A stretch of 64,000 nt of DNA from positions 97,024 through 161,023 of the forward strand of contig CAWZYM010000439.1 of the NCBI GenBank assembly GCA_963966185.1, in the 5' to 3' direction. Shown piece by piece: positions 42,501 through 53,100 of the stretch. Positions within the stretch are counted from its first letter, which is position 1. Each line of letters opens with the position of its first letter. The DNA is from Rhabditoides inermis (taxonomy: Eukaryota; Nematoda; Chromadorea; Rhabditida; Rhabditidae). The translations under genes and the position numbers were made by a program. Below the pieces are notes generated by a model. That model had not been told where the DNA came from and ran no database searches. It saw only the letters and a program-made list of their open reading frames with translations.

Positions 42501-45500
42501 TCAGCCAACACAATAAATCGTGTGAAGAAACAAAAAACGCAGTATAGTTGAACGACATTGGAAGCCAATAGCAAACGGTAAAAAAAATCATTTTTGTAGT
42601 TACAAACAGGTCGAAGCACTTCGCCACACAAAAAACTTCAAGTCCAAGTCCAGAAAGTATTGGCAAAACAAAAATCGTGTGCCCGGACTAGAACCGCAGC
42701 CTCTGGTCTGACAGACTGATGCGCTAACCACTAGGCCACAACGGCTCGGTCATTGACCGCCAGAGGTGGAATGAGGTAGCAAAAACCAGCCCTGTACGTT
42801 TTCGTACTGAAAACGTATATGGCGCGTAGGAAAAAGTAACACCAGAAATCGATGTCTGGGGTCCTAACTAAGGTATTTTATCAATTTGGTTCGGATCCGA
42901 GAGTGTGGCTCTAACGACACTCCTCGTAAGATAAATAACGAAATATATCACAACTCTCTGACACTTGAACAATATATATATCACAACTCTCTGACACTTG
43001 AACACTAGTACTCAAAACAAAGAAACTGAATTCTTGGACTTGAACATCACAATAGAACTTGATTTGATAAAAACAGAACTCTACAATAAAACAGATGATT
43101 ACTCGTTTGAAGTTATAAGATACCCACACTGTGAAAGTAATATTAAGTCAAGCATTGCTATGAATTGTTTACATGGAGAAATAATCCGCATATTTAGATG
43201 TTGCACTATGAAGACAACTTTTATAGAAAGGTGCAAACAGCTATACAATACATACCTCAAAAATGGTTATAAGTCTGATAAAATTAGAGAGGGCGCGCAG
43301 CGCCCTCTCTTTTGGATGTCGTGTCCGGTAACGCTGACTCTCTGCCGAAAGCGTACTCTCTCGCGTTTTCTGCGCGTGTTCTCCAACTAGCACTTTGAGT
43401 GTAGTTCGCCTCGCCGCCGCCAGCGTCTAATTCGCGCCGGGTTTGCGTTGTTTTGGGTTCCCGTCACTCTGGCTAGCTCTCTCTCCCGGCAGGCGGGCAG
43501 GGCGCGCAGAGAAATCGCGAGAGAGCACGCTGTCGGGTGAGAGCGCAGACATGCACTTACTCCACGGCGACCGAAATTCAGAGAAGTGTCGATTAGAATT
43601 GTTTCTATACAATACCAAGAAAAATATAGTTACATATACACGCAACATTGTGCGTCACATTATAAAATGTGTCACATAATAGTTCTATGCGTACTAATTA
43701 ACGACAGAGCTTGGGAATCAGAAAGAGAAGAAATTTCTATGAAATTCAACAAAAGCACATATATTATCTGTTAAAAAGTACTTGCGTAAAGATATTAAGT
43801 TTGTCTTGACCCAATTCAACAAAAGCGCATGCATAAAACGTTTACAAATACTAACACAAACCTGCGCATAACGGACAGTGGACACTAACATATGAAATAT
43901 AACAATACAAATGAATAACGTCATACGTATAGAGAGAGAGAAGACGGAGAGAGAGAAGAGAGGAGAGAGAGAGGGGGGAAGAGAGAGGCGCAGGTTTGTT
44001 TTAGTATTTGTAAACGTTTTATGCATGCGCTTTTGTTGAATTGGGTCAAGACAAACTTAATATCTTTACGCAAGTACTTTTTAACAGATAATCATTCTTC
44101 AATTATCCAAAACTATTCTTAGTAATAAACAAATATTATCGAAATACAAACTGAAAGATGAAAATAAATTCAAACATTTTGTTGACACTCTCAAATGACA
44201 TCAAAAAATGACATCACTCTCCACTCTTCATCTCTACACTCTTACTGATCTACTGTTCTGCGCGGGAGCAGTCAATGTAAACAGCAATCGCCACTCTCAT
44301 ACCAGTCGTGTCACACTCCACTGTCCAACGAGGTTACTCCATCTGCACGGGCCCACCTATCATACGCGTCATAGACTACATATAACTATCTAGAACCCCC
44401 CCCCTTCCCTATTTTTTCTCTTGTTTTAATTCTATGTACATTTACCTTCCGGTTCATCACTGATGATGGTCCTGGCCGGTAGGTACGCACGTTCGGTATG
44501 GTGGTAGGGACCGAAACCGAACGTGCACTATGCTTACTTTTTTCATATTCATCGATGTTCTCTTGTAATCGAATAGTATGATTCGTGATAGAAACATATT
44601 GCTTGCAGGCTGTGACGTACCTGTCTGCCTGGCTGAGCAGCGAGCGTGTGAGTGGCGGCGGCAGTGGCGGCGGCAACACGACCGCCCTCTCCCTCCCCAT
44701 CCACGGATTCAACCAGTACAACAATGCCAATGCCAAGGTGAGTGGAGTGTTTCAAATTCAAATATCTTCAAATGTTTTTTTCCGGAGTAGCAATCATTAT
44801 TGTTACAAAATGCAAGATCCCGATTAATATGATGTCTGGTCTGTGTTTGAGTTGTTATGTTCCCTCCCAGACGATGTCTCTGTTCCGCCTGCCGCTGTGG
44901 CTGCTCATCGCCGCCGTCGTGCTCTCGCTCGTCGCCGCCAGTTTCTGCTGCGCCGGTGAGTATGGGGTGTTGTAATTTGTAGTGTAGAGGTGAGTGACCC
45001 CCCCCCCCTTATTTGCAGGTGTGATCCTGTTCCAGCGCCGTGCCAAGAAGAGCACCAAGCCGCACTCGTTGTGGGCTCCGGTGTGGAACATTCCCAGTGA
45101 GTGGGGTGAGAGAGCGGTTAGGGCGATTTTGCCAATAGAACAACCAATCCCGTTGAAACGTGAAAAATTGTTGTAATGGGATGGGATGTGTTCAAGCCAG
45201 TGAATGGAGAGTGAGATCATTGATGTTGATGGTTGCTTGTTCGCAGAGGAGATGGAGTACGAGCCGCCGACGCCGCCGTACGGTCTGGACGATCTGCCGC
45301 CGCCTCCCTCGTCTGTCTCGCAGACGGCGCGCGCCATCCGTGCCATGCACATGAAGAGGGACGACGTGTACGCAGAGTTTGGTGCGTCGCCTTGTCTGTA
45401 TGCAATGGCCAGTTGGCATGTTGATCCGCTTTGTACGAAGTAGTGTTGTCGATAGCCGGTTGATTTTTGTTAATCGTTTTGTTGAATATGTAGTTTGTGT

Positions 45501-48500
45501 TTGTGTTTGCAGCTGCGTCGCCGCTGCTTCGCGCGGTGCGTCGCGGTCTGACGGACACGGCGGTGCGCATCGTGCACGCGGCCAAGACGGACGGAGACGG
45601 CAGGGTGACCAGGCAGGAGGAGGAGGGGTCAGTGAGGCGATATGGATAGACATTGTTCAGCCTTGAATATTATTCGAATTTCTTTGGCCAGATTATCCAT
45701 TGAGGAAACAAAGGAGAGAATAATGAAGTTGATATTTGACAAATAACGTCGGATTTATATGCAGGTGTATTGTTTGTAGGTGGCGGGACGCGGTGGGGAA
45801 CGGTCCGCTGCACCACGCGGTGGCGTGCGATGACGCACAGATGATCGACGCGCTCATCCACACGGGCAAGGTCGATGTGAGTAGGGGGAGAGAGAGGGAG
45901 AGGGGAGGTGATGGTGGTGAGCTTCATTTCTTCATATAAGGCGGAACGGATACATATAAAATTTGCTCAAATAATAGCAAAAATGCAAAAATTCTGCCGC
46001 ATTCCGGAATCGGCCCTAATTTCTGATGATTAAAAAAAACATCTGCTGTGAGTTGAGATATATTAGCCCAAAAATGTTGTTTTTGAAATCATTTGTTTGA
46101 AATGAGACATTATCTCATTAATGAGGTGATGATGAGAAGTTAACGTGTTGATGAGTTGGCCCGCTGGCAGCTGCTGCAATCGGGCCATCCTGTCTCTCCC
46201 CATGGCCCATTTGCAGCTGCTGCATTCGGGCCATCCTCTCTCTCTCCCCATGGCCCACTTGCAGCTGCTGCATTCGGGCCATCCTCTCTCTCTCCCCATG
46301 GCCCACTTGCAGCTGCTGCATTCGGGCCATCCTCTCTCTCCCCATGGCCCACTTGCAGCTGCTGCTTCGGGCCATCCTCTCTCTCTCTCCCCATGGCCCA
46401 TTTGCAGCTGCTGCATTCGGGCCATCCTCTCTCTCTCCCCATGGCCCACTTGCAGCTGCTACATTCGGGCCATCCTCTCTCTCTCTCCATGGCCCACTTG
46501 CAGCTGCTACATTCGGGCCATCCTCTCTCTCTCCCCATGGCCCATTTGCAGCTGCTGCATTCGGGCCATCCTCTCTCTCTCCCCATGGCCCACTTGCAGC
46601 TGCTGCATTCGGGCCATCCTCTCTCTCCCCATAACCCACTTGCAGCTGCTGCATTCGGGCCATCCTGTCTCTCCCCATGGCCCAATTGCAGCTGCTGCAT
46701 CAAATTCAGTCGTAAAAAGGGTCAAATTCAGTCTTAAAAGTGTGTTTAAGAAACATTGTGTAGTACAGATGAGTATTGCAGAATTTTTGCAATTTTGCTA
46801 TTATTTGAACAAATTTTATATGTATCCGCCTTATATACTTTATTAACACTTGGTAGTATTAATATTTTATAACACCCAAAGACTCGAAAAGAGTGGTAAA
46901 AAAGAGTGCCAGACATTGATATAGCGTTGCAGCACGCAGTGGCACGACTACGAGTTGCTCACGACTTGATGGTTTCATGCGCCTTTCGGTTTTGCGCTGT
47001 TGCGTGCTTTGACTGTGTGATTGTTGTTGTGTGGTTGCAGCTGTGCTGTCTGAACGACGGCGGGCAGTCTCCGCTGGTGTACTGCGCGCGCATCTCGCAC
47101 GCCGGCTCGGTCGACGCCGCCCGCCTTCTCATAGATGCACTCGCGGCGGCGAGGGAGGCGAGCGGATGCGACCGACTCGGCGACACGCACGACGCGCCCT
47201 TCCAGACCGGACATGCCGGACCCCTCGGAGACGAGCTCACTGTGGATGAGAGGTGCGAGCGGGTGGTAGAGATGTCAGAGCTGGAAGGAGGCAAATGAGC
47301 ATCGCGAGCTGTAAGCAAGGTAGATAGAGAACTGTTTGCAGCTGGGGCCTGCTGGACGACCGTGGCAGGTCGGCGCTGCACTACGCGTCGCAGCTGAACA
47401 ACGTGCGCCTGATGGAGGTGCTGCTGCACGCCGGAGCCTCGCCCAGTCTCCACGACAATGATGTGCGTGTGCTCGGCGATAGAAAGAATTTCATGGACGT
47501 TTTTTTTTATAATATGAAATAAGGCTTTCTGTTTAAGGGCAACACTCCGCTGCACCTGGCGGCGCGGGAGGGCAGGGCGGACGCGGTGGGTGTTCTGATC
47601 GGGGCGGGGGCGCTGCTCAAGGCAGAGAACCTGGACGGACACACGCCCACCCAGATGGCTGCGGCCAGCGGACACGAGGCACTCGCCAGGTGAGAGGGGG
47701 AGGGGAGAGAGTGGGGACAAAGTGTATGAGAGACAGAGACACTCGTGAGATTGGAGAAGGAGTTAGTGACTGTCAGTGTGAGTGGGACAGACAGAGATGT
47801 GTGCGATTGAATTGTGAATACTTTTGCAGGCTGCTGACGGCGCGTGGTATGCAGGGCTCTCTGCGCAAGCCAGGCAAGAGGGTGTACCGCCTGCGCGAGG
47901 TCGACGAGAACGGAAACGGACTCGGCGTCACCGGAGGAGGCATCTCCAAGCCTGATGCCATGGTGAGTGAACAAGGTTTGATGACCCATCTAGGATTCAC
48001 GGCGTGATCACGGCCAGTATGGGTGAACGGAAGCCGTGTTGCAGCAGCGCTGTGATTCTGCGGCGTCTGCGCACCGCGCGGCGGCTGGCACTCCGGCTCA
48101 CGCGAGCACCCCGTGCACGCCTCGCGGACCGCGCATGCGCTGCGCCACCCCCGCCAGGGACTGGACGGCCACCGCCAACCTGCCCGTCGCCGCCGTGTCG
48201 CCCCAGATCAGGAAGAGCAGCGAGGGTCGGTGGGGGTGGGGATTATGGGAGTGAACACATTAGTTGATATAAAATGAGTTGGGAAGTAAACAAGTTTGGT
48301 GCTAGAGTTGGTATGGAATGTATTGATTGAGTGAGATTGATAGTGAGAGTTTGAGATGTGTGATTGTTGTGTGTGGCAGAGCCGTACGGCAACCGTCTGG
48401 TGGTGCCGCTGGCGTGTGGCGCGCCCTCGGTCTACTCGTCCCACGGCATGCTCAGCCCCGCCGCCAGCCCCACCCGAATGGACATGGACGTGGAGAAGGG

Positions 48501-48723
48501 AGCAGGCGGACAGGATGCGTGCGCCAATTCTGATGGTGGGTGGGGAGAGTGGTTTGTGGGGACTGTTGTTATTGTGCAGGGTTTCCTCCGCGCTGCGCGA
48601 GTGTGAGCGAGCTGGTCGAGTCGGCTTCGGACAGGGGATGCAACAGCCCGTACGGACAGTATGCAGGAGGAGGGCGAGGAGTGCACAGACAGCCGTCTAT
48701 TCTCACTCCGCCTGCGGTGGTGA

Positions 48724-48787
<64 letters not shown>

Positions 48788-49046
48788 ATCTCTCTAATTG
48801 TTGCCCGTTGAGGTGCTGGGCCTGCAGGACGTGCGTCGTCTGGAGTGCGGTGGCGGCCGCGCGCCGTCTGCCCACTCGAGTGTGCGTGACTCGCCGAGCC
48901 CGTTCAGGAGTGTGCTCGACATGAGCATGCTCTCCAGCCAGGTGGGGCAGGAATAGATGTGGATGATATGGAATGGCTGCTGATTGCAGGATGATGACAC
49001 GTACGCCACGCTCAACACGTCCCACATGTCCACTTTCAAGCCGTGA
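39501..49046 (+). CDS. Notch receptor, LIN-12/GLP-1 type (5' exons not seen)
   Basis: 27 exons with consistent phase encode 1,008 aa to a TGA at 49044-49046: 39501-39600, 39645-39715, 39762-39812, 39868-39935, 39985-40105, 40425-40491, 40656-40738, 40800-40903, 41050-41153, 41329-41453, 41513-41634, 41846-41951, 44609-44737, 44871-44955, 45019-45096, 45247-45381, 45513-45627, 45780-45876, 47041-47252, 47342-47462, 47538-47689, 47830-47962, 48045-48225, 48380-48535, 48580-48719, 48828-48941, 48990-49046. Domains in order: four six-Cys EGF repeats, two LNRs (NGECDEMCATPACLYDGFDC; NGKCDAECNSAECGWDGGDC), NODP-like VVVLEVDTRQC, transmembrane LPLWLLIAAVVLSLVAA, RAM tryptophan motif LWAP, ankyrin repeats (GNGPLHHAV, GRSALHYASQ, GNTPLHLAAREG) and a Ser/Pro-rich tail. 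It acts as a surface receptor whose cleaved intracellular part joins CSL. The signal peptide and any further EGFs are missing. LIN-12 and GLP-1 have three LNRs. Confidence 0.9.
42142..42927. mobile_element. tRNA-headed foldback element in Notch intron 12
   Basis: Inverted arms of about 285 bp (42142-42427 and 42643-42927) around a 215-bp spacer, with termini ACGAGGAGTGTCGTTAGAGC. Each arm contains a tRNA-like unit pointing inward (about 42318-42392 plus and 42672-42748 minus) with GTGGCCTAGTGGTTAGCGC and, on the left arm, GGTTCAAGTCC. The right arm has TTCTAGTCCGGG in the same place. The anticodon region resembles Asp (GTC), but the stem does not pair properly. No coding capacity. Confidence 0.85.
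42990..43290 (+). pseudogene. Penelope-like retroelement RT fragment
   Basis: The open frame contains NKETEFLDLNITIELDLIKT, ELYNKTDDYSFEVIRYPHCE, SNIKSSIAMNCLHGEIIRIF and YNTYLKNGYKSDKI. This is the FLDxxI...T.LYxKxTD...H...S.IP/A...R..RI segment found just after the RT palm in Penelope-like elements. The catalytic core and GIY-YIG domain are absent. It sits in Notch intron 12 directly after the foldback. Confidence 0.6.
43286..43310. repeat. Short GC hairpin
   Basis: AGAGAGGGCGC and GCGCCCTCTCT pair around a short CAG-containing loop. Confidence 0.8.
43763..44092. mobile_element. Foldback MITE, member 2, in Notch intron 12
   Basis: 330 bp with inverted arms of about 105 bp starting ATTATCTGTTAAAAAGTACT and a GA-rich loop. 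Same family as 14614-14915. Confidence 0.85.
46160..46694. repeat. 48-bp minisatellite in Notch intron 18
   Basis: About 11 copies of a 48-bp unit (46-50 bp) containing GGGCCATCC, a CTCTCTCTCTCCCC tract and CCCACTTGCAGCTGCTGCAT. The array is open in several frames on both strands but is flanked by spliced Notch exons 18 and 19, so these frames are not genes. Confidence 0.95.
48727..48797. repeat. (TC)n microsatellite in Notch intron 25
   Basis: About 60-70 bp of CT repeats between exons ending 48719 and starting 48828. Confidence 0.95.
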
Positions 49047-49294
49047 CTCTAGCCGACTATCGAGCGATTCCTTCTGAGTTTCTGACGTGCAACGTCATTG
49101 CGGCCTTGCCTTATAAGATCTCTACTCGCATATCTATATCTACACTACTATAGTTTATTTAACCATGTTTGTTTATCTTGTTGATTCGTTGTTTCGTTCT
49201 CTGTTTCAAGTTTTTTGCGCTCGTCTCATGCATTCTTTGAACATCGAACAGTTTATCTCTATGTAGTTGATGTTATTGTTACGTAGTTGTTCAC

Positions 49295-49300
49295 ATTAAA
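49295..49300 (+). terminator. Possible Notch polyadenylation signal
   Basis: ATTAAA about 250 nt after the Notch stop, in AT-rich sequence. Confidence 0.35.
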
Positions 49301-49400
49301 TACTCTTTTCGAATATGTTTCCCTTGTTGGTTGATAGATTTTGCGTTTATAATGAGTTCTCGCCGTAGTTATATTTGTTAACAGTGTATAATAGGCTCGC

Positions 49401-49793
49401 ACTTACGAGGGAGGTGTTAAAGATCCTCCGCTCAGATTTGCAAATCTCTTTTTACCGTAATCTTCGGTTGAAGTTGAGACCAGATTACTGTGTTTTGTGA
49501 TACGTGTATTGCCCTATCGGAGTGTGTCCCTAATAGTTATAGAAGACTAGCTTTCATAAAAAAGAGTTATGGTCAAAAACGTCGATGACTGTCTCCAACG
49601 AGTGTCTGGACTTTGAAAATTTTGACTGTTACCCCCCTATGTAAAGTATGCCTAAACGGAAACGAGTTTTTTGTATGATCCACGCACGCTCTGCGTTTTT
49701 TTGATATGTTAAACAGTAGGTTAGGGGCTTTCAATTTCTGCCTTATGAAGTAAATCTGAGTGGAGGACCTATAACACCTCTCTCGTTAGCTCA
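49401..49793. repeat. Inverted repeat downstream of Notch
   Basis: CTTACGAGGGAGGTGTTAAA followed by GATCCTCCGCTCAGATTTG (49401-49445) pairs imperfectly with the reverse complement at about 49749-49793 (CGAGAGAGGTGTTATAGGTC on the minus strand). It could be a small TIR element of about 0.4 kb. The rest of 49300-50190 shows no gene. Confidence 0.6.
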
Positions 49794-50195
49794 GGATTTT
49801 TCGTTGAAAACATTATCGCGGATTTGCTGAACGAAATGCACAGCATTGCCGTTCATATCAAAATTTTGTCAAACTGAAAACATCATCCAAAGGGTTTTTT
49901 AATCGTTGTATAACCACCCTAACGTCTCTCGTGAAAAGAGTGGAACTCATTTGCGGGCCCACTGGGTGGGGGGGGGGAGGAATTGCCAACGCTCAAATGT
50001 GCGTGTCCAACAAATGTCCGTTCTGCCAGAAAATTTGCAGATAGGGCTCCGGTTTCGAAGAAGAACATGTTTTTGTAGTTTCTGTAGCGAAACGAAAAAA
50101 AAGTATTTTTTGCCGGTTGCACCAGGGTGTTCCTAGTCAGAACAAGACGAGAACAAGACAATTTTTCGAATAAAATTTATGCATAGAACTCATTA

Positions 50196-53100
50196 TTAAT
50201 GGCACAGTTTGCAGGTGCTTCTGCAGTACTCTTTGACAAATTGGCTGTTCGCATCAGAAGACGAGCACTGGCCAACAAGAAATTTGCAGCCACTGATGTT
50301 ATCCACGCACGGTCTGCGAGTAGTACGGGTAGTTGAGGTGGACCTGGTGGTCGTTGGCGGTGAAGTAGTAGAAGTGGTAGTCGATGGGGTAGAAGGAGTG
50401 GACGGTGTTGTCGTCAGAATAGTGTAGAGATCAGTAGTAGAGAACAATGCGCTAGATGTGGTGATTAATGGTGTGGATATCGAAGCCGTTGTGACTTCGT
50501 CAGTTGTCGTGGTGATGGAAGGTGTAAATATCAAAGCCGTTGTGACTTCGTCAGTTGTCGTAGTGATGGAAGGTGTGGATATCGAAGCCGTTGTGACTTC
50601 GTCAGTTGTCGTGGTTATGGAAGGTGTGGATGTTGAAGCCGTCGTGACTTCGTCAGTTGTCGTGGTGATGGAAGGTGTGGATGTTGAAGCCGTCGTGACT
50701 TCGTCAGTTGTCGTGGTGATGGAAGGTGTGGATGTTGAAGCCGTTGTGACTTCGTCAGTTGTCGTGGTGATGGAAGGTGTGGATGTCGAAGCCGTTGTGA
50801 CTTCGTCAGTTGTCGTAGTGATGGAAGGTGTGGATGTTGAAGCCGTCGTGACTTCGTCAGTTGTCGTTGTGATGGAAGGTGTGGATGTCGAAGCCGTTGT
50901 GTTGTCGTCAGTTGTCGTAGTGATGGAAGGTGTGGATGTCGAAGCCGTTGTGACTTCGTCAGTTGTCGTAGTGATGGAAGGTGTGGATGTCGAAGCCGTT
51001 GTGACTTCGTCAGTTGTCGTAGTGATGGAAGGTGTGGATGTTGAAGCCGTTGTGACTTCGTCAGTTGTCGTGGTGATGGAAGGTGTGGATATCGAAGCCG
51101 TTGTGACTTTGTTAGTTGTCGTGGTAATGGAAGGTGTGGATGTCGAAGCCGTTGTGACTTCGTCAGTTGTCGTTGTGATGGAAGGTGTGAATGTCGAAGC
51201 CGTTGTGATTTCGTCAGTTGTCGTGGTGATGGAAGGTGTGGATGTCGAAGCCGTTGTGACTTCGTCAGTTGTCGTAATGATGGAAGGTGTGGATGTCGGA
51301 GCCGTTGTGACTTCGTCGGTTGTCGTGGTGATGGAATGTGTGGATGTCGAAGCCGTTGTGACTTCGTCAGTTGTCGTGGTGATGGAAGGTGTGGATGTTG
51401 AAGCCGTTGTGACTCCGTCTGTTGTTGTGGTGATGGAAGGTGTGGATGTCGAACCCGTTGTGACTTCGTCAATTGTCGTGGTGATGGAAGGTGTGAATAT
51501 CAAAGCCGTTGTGACTTCGTCAGTTGTCGTAGTGATGGAAGGTGTGGATATCGAAGCCGTTGTGACTTCGTCAGTTGTCGTGGTGATGGAAGGTGTGGAT
51601 GTTGAAGCCGTCGTGACTTCGTCAGTTGTCGTGGTGATGGAAGGTGTGGATGTTGAAGCCGTCGTGACTTCGTCAGTTGTCGTGGTGATGGAAAGTGTGG
51701 ATGTTGATGCCGTTGTGACTTCGTCAGTTGTCGTGGTGATGGAAGGTGTGGATGTCGAAGCCGTTGTGATTTCGTCAGTTGTCGTTGTGATGGAAGGTGT
51801 GGATGTTGAAGCCGTTGTGACTCCGTCAGTTGTCGTGGTGATGGAAGGTGTGGATGACGAAGCCGTTGTGACTTCGTCAGTTGTCGTGGTGATGGAAAGT
51901 GTGGATGTTGATGCCGTTGTGACTTCGTCAGTTGTCGTGGTGATGGAAGGTGTGGATGTCGAAGCCGTTGTGATTTCGTCAGTTGTCGTTGTGATGGAAG
52001 GTGTGGATGTCGAAGCCGTTGTGTTGTCGTCAGTTGTCGTAGTGATGAAAGGTGTGGATGTCGAAGCCGTTGTGACTTCGTCAGTTGTCGCAGTGATGGA
52101 AGGTGTGGATGTCGAAGCCGTTGTGACTTCGTCAGTTGTCGTGGTGATGGAAGGTGTGGATGTTGAAGCCGTTGTGACTTTGTCAGTTGTCGTGGTGATG
52201 GAAGGTGTGGATGTTGAAGCCGTTGTGATTTCGTCAGTTGTCGTGGTGATGGAAGGTGTGGATGTCGAAGCCGTTGTGACTTCGTCAGTTGTCGTGGTGA
52301 TGGAAGGTGTGAATGTCGAAGCCGTTGTGACTTCGTCAGTTGTCGTGGTGATGGAAGGTGTGGATATCGAAGCCGTTGTGACTTGGTTAGTTGTCGTGGT
52401 AATTGAAGGTGTGGATGTCGAAGCCGTTGTGACTTCGTCAGTTGTCGTGGTGATGGAAGGTGTGGATGTTGAAGCCGTTGTGACTTCGTCAGTTGTCGTG
52501 GTGATGGAAGTTGTGGATGTTGAAGCCGTTGTGACTTCGTCAGTTGTCGTGGTGATGGAAGGTGTGGATGTCGAAGCCGTTGTGACTTCGTCAGTTGTCG
52601 TGGTGATGGAAGGTGTGGATGTTGAAGCCGTTGTGACTTGGTCTGTTGTTGTGGTGATGAAAGGTGTGGATGTTGAACCCGTCGTGACTTCGTCAGTTGT
52701 CGTGGTGATGGAAGGTGTGGATGTCGAAGCCGTTGTGACTTCGTCAGTTGTCGTGGTGATGGAAGGTGTGGATGTTGAAGCCGTTGTGACTTCGTCTGTT
52801 GTTGTGGTGATGGAAGGTGTGGATGTTGAAGCTGTCGTGACTTCGTCAGTTGTCGTGGTGATGGAAGGTGTGGATGTCGAAGCCGTTGTGACTTGGTCAG
52901 TTGTCGTGGTGATGGAAGGTGTGGATATCGAAGCCGTTGTGACTTCGTTAGTTGTCGTGGTAATGGAAGGTGTGGATGTCGAAGTCGTTGTGACTTTGTC
53001 AGTTGTCGTGGTGATGGAAGGTGTGGATGTTGAAGCCGTTGTGACTTCGTCAGTTGTCGTGGTGATGGAAGGTGTGGATGTTGAAGCCGTTGTGACTTCG

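Noticed and set aside
46118..46846. Long overlapping open frames on both strands over the 48-bp repeat
   Set aside because: The unit length is a multiple of three and lacks stops in several frames, and the array sits inside a Notch intron with correct flanking splice sites. The frames are by-products of the repeat.
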